A DNA stretch of 64,000 nt from Scolanthus callimorphus (GCA_033964015.1 JAWWUD010000052.1:124001-188000); one strand, 5' to 3'. Positions 48,292-58,216 are shown, counted from the first letter of the stretch. Numbers and translations are program-made. The notes: a model not told the origin generated them from the letters alone.

Positions 48292-48564
48292 AGCTAAACA
48301 CAGAAAAATCCTTGACGCAAAATCAACTACAATAGGCGTTTTTCGCCATTCTCCGACTGGTTAGTGATGCACAGTCTGAATAAAATAGCGACATTACTCA
48401 GCTAATTATATAGCCAGCTCGAAATCCCATTGTGCCGGCAGAACGATTTTTCTTGAATCGTCCAATTATTTTTTAATTGGATCGTGCGCGCTCTAATTGG
48501 ACAGTTCGCGCTAAAATTGGACAGTTTGGGTTTGAACATGGATGTTATATAATTAATAAATAAC
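48292..48564. other. TCCAATT-rich flank
   Basis: Several TCCAATT or AATTGGA motifs (48455-48525) belong to or neighbour the hairpin that follows. Confidence 0.4.
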
Positions 48565-48703
48565 AGGACTCCATGCTTGTCCAATTAAGAAAAAAATGGA
48601 TGATTCCTCGGAACTCCAAATTGGACACGGCCTGCGGCCTCGTCCAATTTTGGAGTTCCTCTGAATCATCCAATTTTTTCTTAATTGGACAGCATGGAGT
48701 CCT
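48565..48703. mobile_element. Foldback element with TCCAATT motifs
   Basis: The left arm AGGACTCCATGCTTGTCCAA, TTAAGAAAAAAATGGATGATT, GGAACTCCAAATTGGAC pairs with the mirror on the right, ending TTAATTGGACAGCATGGAGT then CCT. The loop is GGCCTGCGGCC. 139 bp, almost all stem. Confidence 0.75.
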
Positions 48704-48879
48704 ATTATATATACTAATCGGTGATAAGAGGAATGAAACCCATTTACTTATTAACAAATAAACAATTATCTCTTTCACCATATTAGAACACGCCCCGTGC
48801 ATCTTTAATGATAGCCAACATTCCAATTTACGCCTACTTTTGTTTCTCTTTGTCAACTATAATCATGATGCTAGCATAA
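48704..48879. other. Non-coding flank
   Basis: No feature seen. Confidence 0.3.
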
Positions 48880-49287
48880 AGTCGCGCCGGCTTGTCGGCA
48901 TAGTGTTATCGATCGTGCTACCTCTGCATTAGCTTGGCTGCACATTCAGCTTCAAGCCGCAATCGCTGCATCTAGTATTTTCTCCGCGATCAACAGAGAT
49001 AAAGTTACTTCGTTTTTATGGAATTGGCGCGCGCGATCGTATCCCACGAGTTCTTTGCGGCGATTGTTTTACTCGCGAGTTTTGCAGGCGAGAGTAACTG
49101 GGTTGTCTTAGGAAATGCTGCAAGCGCGTTGTTGCGTTTAGGTTGCATTGGAGCCAGTCCACTGCACTCAGGGCTGGAAATTAACAAAAAAAAAACGAGG
49201 TCGTGCATGTTGGACTCACAAGTATTATTATTACAGCGACATCTGAAACAGACTAAAGGGCTGAAATGTGTTACAATCATTCACTGA
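48880..49287. other. CpG-rich segment with an open frame, unresolved
   Basis: CpG density is visibly higher between 48880 and 49120. A plus frame from ATG 49018 encodes a hydrophobic start (MELARAIVSHEFFAAIVLLA, SFAGESNWVVLGNAASALLR) that could pass for a signal or membrane segment. The opposite strand is open over the same span (49005-49280), so coding is doubtful. It may instead be a CpG-rich regulatory segment or part of a repeat. Confidence 0.2.
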
Positions 49288-49804
49288 GTTATTTAATATT
49301 ATACAGAATAAACGAGTCCTCCGAATAATGCTTTTCCCGGGGACGTTTGAAAACATCTCGTTGGGTTCGTAGTTTGAGAAACAAAAAATTGCATCAGTGA
49401 ATAACAAAAGAATCTAATTAAGGTATTGGAAAAGGTAAAGGGGTCCTTTAGCAAAATGGTTTTCATTTCGTCTGCTTTTAAGGTATACGTACATGTATTA
49501 TAGATCATTTTAAAGCTGTTGTAGAGTAGAAAACAACAATAATATTTTTAATAACTATTCATAAATAATGAATAAAATCAATAATTATTTGTCAGAAACG
49601 GATTTTCTCATGTCAGTGAGTTATAGTCCGTCAGAATTAAAAAAAATATATTATTGTTATTAATAGTCGTATGCTTTGGAGATCTTGAACTTGGTCAGAT
49701 ACCTTTTTATGAAAATTGTTTAAAAGTTGAAATTATAATCCACAGCCAAATCCCATTCAAATGAATGTCATATGAAAATGCAATTGCAATGGCATCTGAG
49801 ATCA

Positions 49805-49877
49805 TCAGTAAAAAAACGGGTATAAGAATCTAAATTTCTCGAGCTTAGCCTAAATAGGTTCTTATAAAAAGGGTATT
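49805..49877. mobile_element. Eroded short relative of the 43.3-kb mariner-like MITE
   Basis: CAGTAAAAAAACGGGTATAA and AGAATCTAAAT at the left mirror AGGTTCTTATAAAAAGGGTA then TTTA at the right. Only the termini remain. Confidence 0.45.
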
Positions 49878-49885
49878 TAGCGGCA

Positions 49886-50860
49886 TTTAAGAGCGTCCGT
49901 CTGTAAATATCACCTATAGGCTTCAGAATAGAAAAATTCAAAATCGCTCAAATTTGGTCAGAAGTTAGGTCATAATGAACTATTCATACTGTCCAAGTTT
50001 CAGTTTGATCTGAGAAATACAAAGCGGGAGCGAGGAAGTAACCATTTCGTCGAATAAATGAGCGATGTTTTCGTATTTTTCACCTACTTCGAAAGATGAC
50101 CAAAAACTCTTCTTAATTGATTACCACGCCAAAAAATCAGTTAATATCCTTGTAGATAAGATAACAAGCTTCCGATTGAGTGGTTTTAGAACTCTTACCG
50201 ATGAAAGATAAATATTTCAGCGATTTTTAAACATTTTTCCGTTTTTTCCTAAGGCCCAAACCGGAGGCTTATATCTCCGATGATATCTGGAATTGTCGAG
50301 CTTTGAAATATTGGCGAGGAAGAGCAATGTTTCTGCTTTTAATTTATAAAATAAAATTTGTGGCAATCAAAATCGCGAAGTTCTATGACGCGGAATTCAA
50401 CCCCTGTTGAGCGCTAAAATAACGCTACGATTTCCTGGAACTGGAGGTCACGAACTACAAATATATGTACATACCTGGTCGCAAATCGGCAAAACCACGG
50501 TGAATAATCCCTTTCAGATTGCAAACACTGGTATTGTTTCATTCTGAGGCGATACAGGACGTCCAGGCATAATTATTCAGCTTCTTCGAGCATTTTCCCT
50601 CAAGACACAAAGTAAACAGAGTATATCACCGACCGAACTGCTGGCTTTTCTGCACATTTTACGGAAACTGAGCCACTTCTAAAACCTTCCTACGAAGAAA
50701 GAATACTTTTCTTCCTTAGAGTTGAACTCCTGAGCTGACTTTCTATGGAAAATCAGGTAAAGCAGCGCGATTCCCGCGTAGTAGTGAAGATCACTTCGCA
50801 TGTTTTGGTTCAACTGTCATGTCATGTGATATGTGATATTGCGTGACCACAAGAATCCCG
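49886..50860. repeat. Left arm of a 3.4-kb foldback (about 975 bp)
   Basis: It runs from TTAAGAGCGTCCGTCTGTAA to GCGTGACCACAAGAATCCCG. Its reverse complement occupies 52331-53305 with scattered substitutions and very few indels (a stretch near 49970-50060 differs at roughly one base in fourteen). Non-coding on both strands. Confidence 0.88.
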
Positions 50861-51898
50861 AGAGCCTCTCGAAAAGGGCGCAGAAAAAAAATCAATGATG
50901 ATTTGATGGCAACAAGAGCTCTTGTGATGATAAATGATGATAATTATTTTTTCTTCTCCGCGTTCCAGGATTTTATTTAAGAAAAACAATGTAAAAAAAT
51001 ATATGCGGCAAATATAGACGAAGAACAATTTGTGGGAAGAACAATTTGAATGAAATTCCAACTCCCGACTGGTATGACATGGCTAGTAATCAGCTACGAT
51101 CGATCCCTATGGCCGTCAGGTACAACCACATTTCTGATTGTTTCATTCTTAGACGTGACGAGAATTCCACCCCCTCCCCGCCCCGCGAAAAACAAGTCCA
51201 CATAGAAAGATATATTTTATTGGCACCGCGTGTTCCTATCAATACATAAATCAATACATCACATGACTGAGAAATATCGCCGTCATGCTCTTGTCTCCTT
51301 TCCCTTCCTGCTCCGTATTTTTATTCTATTTATTTATTCATTTATTTTCGCACGACGTCAAAATTGGCGCCGCGATACCGGAAACCCCGAGTTTCCGGTA
51401 TAAACAAACAATCTCTACCGCTTGCAGCAGGAGAACCTGCGGTCAATACGGACAAATCAGAGGTTGGCTTGTTACATAATTTTTTTCAGACGCTGAGACA
51501 AAGTCGCACGCTATTCTGAGTTGCCGATGTTTTTATTTGGGAGGGCGTAAGGGTGGATGAGTTTGCAAACAGATTTCGGGCCGAAAAAAATCCTGCATGG
51601 AAAAACCCTGACATTACCCATATATCAGTGAAAACATAGTATACTAAAAAGGTACAGTAATTAAAAACAATAATATTGCACATACCTAAACCCCCACCCT
51701 ATTCCCCTCCACAAAAGTCTTGTTGTCGTCTAATAAACGCATTAAGAAAAATGCATTCATCCGAGTTAGCTACAGGAACTAATGAAATGCTGGATAACTA
51801 ATGAAATGCGGTCAACAAAAGGTGCTTTACTGCGACACTTGGCTAAATCTCATTCCATTTCAAGATCAAGGCACTCTCGGATACTTCCCTTAGGCCGG
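50861..51898. other. Spacer of the large foldback, left part
   Basis: About 1 kb of single-copy sequence between the arms. I see no transposase. A strong short hairpin, ACCGGAAACCCCGAGTTTCCGGT, lies at 51376-51398. Open frames at 51046-51249 and 51285-51479 have no signature. Confidence 0.45.
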
Positions 51899-52292
51899 CG
51901 TCATTCCTAAATGGAGGAATGCTCACCATGAATAATTTAACGATATTTTTGATAATATTACTTCAAATTGACCTAAAAACATTCAAAATATCTGAACTAT
52001 CAAGACTACTAGTCAGGATAAGGGTTAATACATCGTTTTAGTATATTTTTATAGTATATGCCTCGTTCTATTAAAGATTAATACTATGAAGGTACGCAAT
52101 CAATAAAACGAGCTGTCCGAACCAGCGAATTCACTCGTAGCGTAGTGGTTAGGGTGTTAGGGTATAGTAAATGGAGAGTTACAGGTTCGAACCCTGATGA
52201 TTTTCATAATTCTTTTTTCACTTCTGTAGGTGAGCGCTTGTTTAGAAAAAAATTCTAAGTGCCAGTGAGCATTCCTCGATTTAGGCGTGTGT
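51899..52292 (+). mobile_element. 394-bp MITE, long form, 9-bp target duplication
   Basis: The left end CGTCATTCCTAAATGGAGGA then ATGCTCACC mirrors the right end GTGAGCATTCCTCGATTTAG then GCGTGTG. TTAGGCCGG is repeated directly at 51890-51898 and 52293-52301. The outer portions match 42101-42249 (minus strand). The extra central segment carries the tRNA-like promoter at 52138-52194. It sits in the foldback spacer almost touching the right arm. Confidence 0.82.
52138..52194 (+). promoter_or_regulatory. RNA polymerase III A and B boxes (tRNA-like) inside the MITE
   Basis: TAGCGTAGTGG at 52138-52148 fits the A-box consensus TRGYNNARNNG, and GGTTCGAACCC at 52184-52194 fits the B-box GGTTCGANNCC. 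The start-to-start spacing of 46 bp is normal for a tRNA. A T-arm stem (CAGG/CCTG) is present, but I cannot fold a full acceptor stem or assign an anticodon. It is therefore a tRNA-derived head, probably of a SINE, rather than a working tRNA gene. Confidence 0.65.
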
Positions 52293-52330
52293 TTAGGCCG
52301 GATGCGCGGCCCTTTTCGTGACCGTGCATT

Positions 52331-53305
52331 CGGGATTCTTGTTGTCACGCAATATCACATATCACATGACATGACACTTGAGGAGCATGCGAAATGATCT
52401 TCACTACTACACGCGGGAATCGCGCTGCTTTACCTGATATTCCATAGAAAGTCAGCTCAGGAATTCAACTCTAAGGAAGAAAAGTATTCTTTCTTCGTAG
52501 GAGGGTTTTAGAAGTGGCTCAGTTTCCGTAAAATGTGCAGAAAGCCAGCAGTTCGGTCGGTGATATACTCTGTTTACTTTGTGTCTTGAGGGAAAATGCA
52601 CGAAGAAGCTGAATAATTATGCCTGGACGTCCTGTATCGCCTCAGAATGAAACAATACCAGTGTTTGCAATCTGCAAGGGATTATTCACCGTGGTTTTGC
52701 CGATTTGCGATCAGGTATGTGCATTTATTTGTAGTTCGTGACCTCCAGTTCCTGGAAATCGTAGCGTTATTTTAGCGCTCAACAGGGGTTGAATTCCGCG
52801 TCATAGAACTTCGCGATTTTGATTGCCACAAAATTTTATTTTATAAATTAAAGCAGAAACATTGCTCTTCCACGCCAATATTTCAAAGTTCGACAATTCC
52901 AGATATCATCGGAGATATAAGCCTCCGGTTTGGGCCTTAGGAAAAAAACGGTAAAATGTTTAAAAATCGCTGAAATATTTATCTTTCATCGGTAAGAGTT
53001 CTAAAACCACTCAATCGGAAGCTTGTTATCTTATCTACAAGGATATTAACTGATTTTTTGGCGTGGTAATCAGTTTAGAAGAGATTTTGGTCATCTTTCG
53101 ATGTAGGTAAAAAATACGAAAAAATCGCTCATTTATTCGATGAAATGGCTTACTTCTTCGCCCCCGCTTTGTATTTATCAGATCGAACTGAAACTTGGAC
53201 AGTATGAATAGTTCATTATGACCTAACTTCTGACCAAATTTGAGCGATTTTGAATTTTTCCATTCTGAAGCCTATAGGTGATATTTACAGACGGACGCTC
53301 TTAAA
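52331..53305. repeat. Right arm of the 3.4-kb foldback (about 975 bp)
   Basis: Reverse complement of 49886-50860, from CGGGATTCTTGTTGTCACGC to TTACAGACGGACGCTCTTAA. The near-absence of indels between the arms argues for a recent origin or ongoing gene conversion. Confidence 0.88.
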
Positions 53306-54016
53306 GCTTCTTAGGTTCTTGGGTAAGTAAATTGGTAGGTGCACTAGCGATCAGCAAATATAACCACTACATGGTATATGTGATTGATTCGACCTCTTTT
53401 AGCTAGCTTGGGCGTAATGTTTTCCCATTTCAAATTGTGTTTCTGCTACGCATCAAAGGGTTGAATATGAATATGTGGAAGAATCCCAAACAAAGAAAGA
53501 TTTTTAAATGAATGCCACGCGATCTGAAATGGGAAAAAAATACGCCCAAGCGAAAAGAGGTGTATAACATTGAGTAATTCAGTATTGTCAAAGACATGAC
53601 GGATATGGTTTTCATTTTTAGTTCTGACTTTCTTTTTAAAGATTTAAAAATCTTGCTGACTGCGGGCGTTAGACTAATTTATGCCAATTAAGTACCACAC
53701 TACCCGCCTGATTTGAAACTTGAACAAATGTTGAATAGATTATCTGAAGCTTCGAACTCTGCACATGCGGAAACGCTCCGTTGAGGCTCGTGTCTAGGCG
53801 ATTCTCTAAACGAAGAATAGAACGTGCTTAAATTTCCTTTTATATTGTAAACGTTCTTAAAAATGAATCATTTGTCAGGCACTGATGAAGCTTGCCATTG
53901 GAATGATGTATCCATTCTCTCTGAGTATGATAAGAAAAACTTAAGGAGGCATCGAAAAGACCGCATGGTGTTTGAAAAAATAATATGAGAAATTTACTCC
54001 AAATTTGAACTTAACG
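53306..54016. other. Non-coding stretch
   Basis: Contains a short inverted pair, TGGGCGTAATGTTTTCCCATTT and AATGGGAAAAAAATACGCCCA (53408-53549), a further small hairpin element of about 140 bp. No gene. Confidence 0.45.
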
Positions 54017-54706
54017 TTACTGAGAACCTTCGCGTACGTGTTCGAAAAAAAAATCATACGCGTCCTTAGTTTAACTAAAACATATCAACCTATATATCGT
54101 GGAAAGCTTATAGAATGGACTAGCGAACTATGGCAAAAAGAAATATTTTTTTCATAATTAGAAATTTGTTTAAGGTTTTATTAAAAATTCGGGTGTGAGA
54201 GTTTCAAGAGATAACGCTGAAGGACTGCTACACCTTGACTCCCAAGTAACACATTGTTTTAATTTAAAGGTGTTTCTCAACAACTATGTCTGGGTTTTTT
54301 ATAATTTTGCTTTGCTCAAAAGTTATCGAACTTTTACATTTCGAAGGTCAAATTTTGTAGAATTTTCACGCTCTAAAAATGTAAAAAATTCATAACTGTT
54401 GAACTAAACAAAATCTAAAAAATCGCAGACACGGTTTTTGAGAAACACCTTTAAGGATTAAAACAATGTGTTACTTGGGAGTCATGGTCCAGCAGTTCGA
54501 CAGCGTTAGCTCGTGAAAATAGCACACCAAAATATTTAATCAATTAATAAAACAAATTACAGGTATCAATAAGTGATTTCTTTTTGCCATAGCCCGCTAG
54601 TCCATTCTATAAGCTTTCCAACGATATATAGGTTGACATATTTTGGTTAAACTAAAGACGTGTATGATTTTTTTTTTTCGAACAACGTGCGCGAAGGTTC
54701 TCAGTA
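54017..54706. mobile_element. 690-bp foldback element, arms about 270 bp
   Basis: The left arm begins TTACTGAGAACCTTCGCG and proceeds through CCTATATATCGTGGAAAGCT, CATTGTTTTAATTTAAAGGT to GTGTTTCTCAA. The right arm mirrors it, from TTGAGAAACACCTTTAAGGA to CGCGAAGGTTCTCAGTAA. The unpaired centre is about 145 bp. The repeat copy C abuts its right end. Confidence 0.75.
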
Positions 54707-54709
54707 ACC

Positions 54710-54873
54710 TTAGCCTACGGCAAGCGTCGAATTTCAGTCGCTCTTCTTCTGTCGAACCTTTCCTTTTTCAAAGGATGCCGCTTCATTACACTTTATAATA
54801 GAAAACTTTCTTAATAACTATTGTTTTGGATTCGAACGGCGCGACTCTGGCACGCCGTTTGCCGTAGGCCTTA
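54710..54873. repeat. GGCCTACGGCAAACG repeat, copy C
   Basis: It shares CGCTCTTCTTCTGTCGAACC, TTTCAAAGGATGCCGCTTCA and GAACGGCGCGACTCTGGCAC with copies A and B at 47.1-47.4 kb, and has the same inverted ends (AGCCTACGGCAAGCG, CGTTTGCCGTAGGCC). Confidence 0.72.
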
Positions 54874-54949
54874 GACAAACGGCAAACACGATTCCTCATT
54901 TTTGCATTAGGGACGCCTCATGATTAGATCGCCGTTTGTTTATACCTAG
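54865..54949. mobile_element. Short MITE overlapping repeat copy C
   Basis: TAGGCCTTAGACAAACGGC at the left mirrors GCCGTTTGTTTATACCTA at the right. GGACGCCTCATGATTAGATC inside recalls the GGCCTAGGACAT family at 23.9 kb. About 85 bp. Confidence 0.5.
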
Positions 54950-55170
54950 CTTGCGATCTTTCATCCACTGCAACAGTTTGATCGGCTTGGATGTCAAGTC
55001 TAGGTAAAACATTTATAATCTTGCTTTATACAACGCCACTGAAAATGCAGTCAATCATAATGCACTCAATGCCGTTGTATATTCGGCGGTGATCTACTCT
55101 ACCTTTCCATCGTGCACCATGCATTTACGTAAAACGTAATGTCTTTAATAAATGCCTGTAGCGTGGTATA

Positions 55171-55328
55171 AAATTATAGTTATACAATGAACAATCGTGG
55201 CATACTGCAGAATTCCCACTTGTCACAGTATTTTCTTAGCATACACACTTGATGTGTGAAGGCTCGTGTGTATACCAGAAAATACAATTAAAAACGCGTG
55301 CACTATGCCACGATAATTAATTATAACT
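55171..55328. mobile_element. Short inverted-repeat element
   Basis: AATTATAGTTATAC and ATCGTGGCATA at the left mirror TATGCCACGATAATTAATTATAAC at the right. An inner hairpin pairs GTATTTTCTTAGCATACACAC with GTGTGTATACCAGAAAATAC. Confidence 0.6.
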
Positions 55329-55948
55329 AGTATTCATTCGGTTAAGGATTCAAAGGTGCCCCTTTCAGTCTATCGTTACATCTTTTTAAACTAATGGTGT
55401 TTTATTCACACATCCTTTACTATTTACATTTATATTAAGTTAACAAAACCATTAGTGACTGTTTGGCCACATTTCGAACAAACGTCTGATGCTACTAGAC
55501 AGCTTGCGTTGGCGTCTGAAACAATACAGCTGTTGCAAATGGGTTATCCTTAATTTACTTTTTCTACGGCACATTTGATTGACATCTGCCAGGTGTGAAG
55601 GAAAGTGCCAAGTGTTTTTAACCACAAAGCGCGCATATTGAATTAAATGTAAAAGATAATTACAAGCAGCATTTATTGTTCAAAACTTGTTGAAAAAATA
55701 CGACAATTGTTATAAGAAAAGATTTTTAAGAGCACAAATCACTTGAGAAAAACAAAACATTTCTATAAAACTACTTATTTTCACTGTTGTGGCAGAGCAG
55801 ATTTTGGATCCCTGTGCCTGTCCCTTACGTTCTCTGCACATTTCAATATGGTCGAGGTCGTCAGCTTCTTTGTCTCAATCAGAATGTGAAGAAAAAACAA
55901 GCACACATTTAGTATATTTTACGACTAAAGCACAAGCTGTACCTACCT
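55329..55948. other. Non-coding stretch
   Basis: No supported gene. Confidence 0.35.
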
Positions 55949-56072
55949 CGTCTCCTGATTGGTTTGTTGTTGAATGGGTTTCCCATCTGATTGGCTAGGT
56001 GTATTTACTTCGTTTCCTGATTGATTGGTTGTTGAATGCGTTTCGTTTCTGATTGGCTAAGTGTAGTTTCTT
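55949..56072. repeat. 62-bp direct repeat with CCAAT boxes
   Basis: Two tandem units (55949-56010 and 56011-56072) run CGTCTCCTGATTGG / CGTTTCCTGATTGATTGG, TTGTTGAATG, CTGATTGGCTA and GTGTA. Each holds two ATTGG (reverse CCAAT) boxes. The repeat lies about 250 bp upstream of the TATA-like box and 550 bp upstream of the first precursor's ATG. Confidence 0.6.
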
Positions 56073-56320
56073 TGCGATTAGTTTTCTACACTCATCTGAA
56101 ATCAGCTAAATTAGGAAAATAGTGCAACGATACCGCAAGTCTCGAACATAATATAATAAGTAATTGAACTTCTGAATTGTTGTCAAATATATCTTATCAA
56201 GACTTCCTTGTGGTTTATCACCATAGCCACGTCCTGCCTAACGCCTTTGATAAAATGCCTGTATATCACTTAACTAAGCCTCGTGTAAGATAAGACTGGG
56301 AGATAGTTGTAAGCAAAGTG

Positions 56321-56327
56321 TATAAAA
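56321..56327 (+). promoter_or_regulatory. TATA-like box upstream of the first RWamide precursor
   Basis: TATAAAA lies 294 bp upstream of the ATG. It is the only good TATA match in the 500 bp upstream and would allow a short untranslated first exon spliced to the acceptor at 56620. Not proven. Confidence 0.3.
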
Positions 56328-56606
56328 CAGCTTGCGCATAGGAATTCCGTCGTAAGAGAGATACGAACAGAGCCAAGAAAGATACGGAAGTTGATATCTA
56401 TGTCCTCGAGATCGTACGGCGTACGTATTTTCTTAGACTGCTTGTAGACGTCGAGCATAATTCTTGTCGCTCTAGATGTCAATTTGCCATTGTTTAGTTA
56501 GTTAGAGCTTTTGTCTCGAGCTCATTTGCAATAGGAACGGCACGATCACATTGCGTCACAGAAGCAGCTCGAGCTAAGATTGTTTGCCTATTTCCAAACT
56601 TATTTA

Positions 56607-56620
56607 GTGTGTTTTTCTAG
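56607..56620 (+). other. Predicted splice acceptor directly before the precursor ATG
   Basis: GTGTGTTTTTCTAG ends exactly at the base before ATG. The pyrimidine run and TAG suggest an intron in the 5' untranslated region. The second precursor has a similar site, which strengthens both calls. Confidence 0.5.
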
Positions 56621-56833
56621 ATGGCATCCAAGACTCTCCTCGTCTGTCTACTCATCAGCTTCATGGTGATTTCACTCTACACCGAGCAAACTAGTGCCCA
56701 GTCGCAAGGCTTAAGGTGGGGCAAGAAATCAGTAGACTCGGAACTAGAGGAGGACCAGAAAGCCGAAGCAGAGCTGAGGAAATTCCGACAATACTTCAAG
56801 AGAAAATACCACAGAGGTAGGCTGCGTCGATAA
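56621..56833 (+). CDS. Neuropeptide precursor, pQGLRWamide (Antho-RWamide II type), paralogue 1
   Basis: A 70-residue secreted prohormone. Residues 1-26 are a classical signal peptide (MASKTLLVCLLISFMVISLY, ending TSA). The active sequence Gln29-Gly-Leu-Arg-Trp33 is followed by Gly34, the amide donor, and Lys35-Lys36, a dibasic convertase site. Cleavage after Ser28 (A-Q-S, allowed at -3 and -1) would free Gln29 to cyclise to pyroglutamate. I recall pGlu-Gly-Leu-Arg-Trp-NH2 as Antho-RWamide II of sea anemones, where RWamides act on muscle. An acidic spacer (SVDSELEEDQKAEAE) and a basic tail (LRKFRQYFKRKYHRGRLRR) follow. Only one copy of the peptide is present, whereas cnidarian precursors usually hold many. 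ATG 56621 is chosen because it gives a full signal peptide and follows an acceptor-like site. The tail contains a donor-like GAGGTAGG at about 56813-56820, so a further exon cannot be excluded. Confidence 0.88.
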   Translation: MASKTLLVCLLISFMVISLYTEQTSAQSQGLRWGKKSVDSELEEDQKAEAELRKFRQYFKRKYHRGRLRR

Positions 56834-56972
56834 CCTTCTTTCGAGTTAACTCGTCCCCACCTCCTTCCGATATTTAACCCGGAGTCCATTTACAGAGTCT
56901 CCATCCACCTTAGGCTTTTGTTATCAAATTTCTCCTTCTTGTTTTATTTTTTAGAATCGATTGATCTTTTTG
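56834..56972 (+). other. Probable 3' untranslated region of precursor 1
   Basis: Follows TAA 56831-56833. No AATAAA occurs before the inserted element at 56973. Confidence 0.35.
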
Positions 56973-57126
56973 CAGTGGCGTAGCCAGGTTAATGGCCCAG
57001 GGTGCCTGTTTCCCTTTTTCGATACCAAAAATACAGTAAATGTATGGCACAAAATTTAAATACACGATATGTCTTACGAAGGGCACCTTGATTCCCCTCC
57101 TTATAAATTACCTGGCTACACCCCTG
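56973..57126. mobile_element. hAT-like MITE downstream of precursor 1
   Basis: CAGTGGCGTAGCCAGGTT at the left mirrors ACCTGGCTACACCCCTG at the right. A CAGNGG/CCNCTG-like start and GTAGCCAGG terminus are typical of widespread animal hAT elements. TTTGCA occurs at both borders, but a clean 8-bp duplication is not seen. It begins 140 bp after the stop codon, so it may lie in the transcript. Confidence 0.65.
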
Positions 57127-57322
57127 TTTGCACAAACTTCATTTGGCATGTAAATTTCCTCGAAAACGGCACAAAATCATTTTTTGTTGTTATAAATACA
57201 GTTGGTATTTCTAGCTTTAAGCTGTTTAGTAGCATCACAAAATCTCAAGCTAAATGTTTTTTAAAGTGCAGATTGGCTTAGATTTTCCTTGAGCTAATGG
57301 TTAGAGTGACCGCGGCTTGACC

Positions 57323-57349
57323 AATAAACCATTGTATTATTTTAATAAA
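57323..57349 (+). terminator. Candidate polyadenylation signals
   Basis: AATAAA at 57323-57328 and 57344-57349 are the first on the plus strand after the precursor stop codon. Used, they would give a 3' untranslated region of about 500 bp that includes the hAT-like MITE. Confidence 0.25.
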
Positions 57350-58143
57350 AGTAAAATTCAGACCCATAGAGCTCTTTGTACTTTTGGCGCCTTTATGAAA
57401 ACCGCATTTCAAGTAGAATAGAATAGAAATTGCGACAACTTGCTCAATCACATGAATACACTGCCATTGCCCACGACCACATAACATTGTGTCAAATGTG
57501 GTCGTTTTCTAGACAAATAGGATTTCAATTTAGTTTATGCTTTTTTGTGAACTATGGCTCACTTAGACATTTTTCCAAATAGGATTTGGGAGATTTTCAA
57601 TTAATATGTGATGTAAATCCTCTCTTTTAATTGCCACATTACCAACATGGACCCGGACTGAAATTGTTCTGAGGCCTCAAGGGAAGAGAGAAAAAAACAA
57701 CAACTCAGCCCGCTTTAAAACCGTACCAGCCCTGCTCATATAAACAGGCCATAAAATATATGAGTCATGCCTTGCTTCGTGGTCGCAGATTTAGCCTGAT
57801 ATGAGGATAATAAGGGTACGGGTATTTTTACTTACAATTCTGGAATGACAATGACCTAAATGAAGAAATGCGCGTTCATTGTTATCATTTGATTAATAAT
57901 GTCCGCATTCCGGGCATGTCTCTCCAACAACCAGCCTTATAGACTTTTTGACTTAAAAGGTGGCGAATTCAAATCTCTTAAAATCAAGTGCAAAATCTAA
58001 TACCAGTACTAGGAACGGCGCCTACACTTTAGTAAACCTACAAGGTTTCATTATGTGAGTTGCTATATCGGCAAAGAAAACTTTAACTTGAAGTTAACGG
58101 TACAAACATCAGACGTTTGTCTGACCTGCGAAATTTCTCTACC
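57350..58143. other. Non-coding stretch
   Basis: No supported gene or repeat. Confidence 0.35.
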
Positions 58144-58144
58144 G

Positions 58145-58215
<71 letters not shown>

Positions 58216-58216
58216 T
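58144..58216. repeat. (AAT)n microsatellite, about 24 units
   Basis: Uninterrupted AAT repeats. Poly-isoleucine and poly-asparagine frames across it are artefacts. A second interrupted (TAA)n tract is at 58331-58392, after a block containing CCCCAGCAATGCTTGGTGGGG that looks like the 3' end of a retroelement. Confidence 0.95.

Noticed and set aside
48092..48364. Poly-leucine open frame
   Set aside because: Direct translation of the GTTATT microsatellite.
49005..49287. Possible secreted protein from ATG 49018
   Set aside because: The opposite strand is open over the same region and the CpG richness explains the long frames. Kept only as an unresolved segment.
52131..52200. Functional tRNA gene
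   Set aside because: A and B boxes are good, but no acceptor stem or clear anticodon stem can be drawn and it lies inside a MITE. Kept only as a tRNA-like promoter.
56677..56889. Minus-strand frame containing GRRWGR, reminiscent of the RWamide motif
   Set aside because: It is antisense to precursor 1 and its 3' region, has no signal peptide, and the arginine-tryptophan match comes from a chance CCCCACC string.
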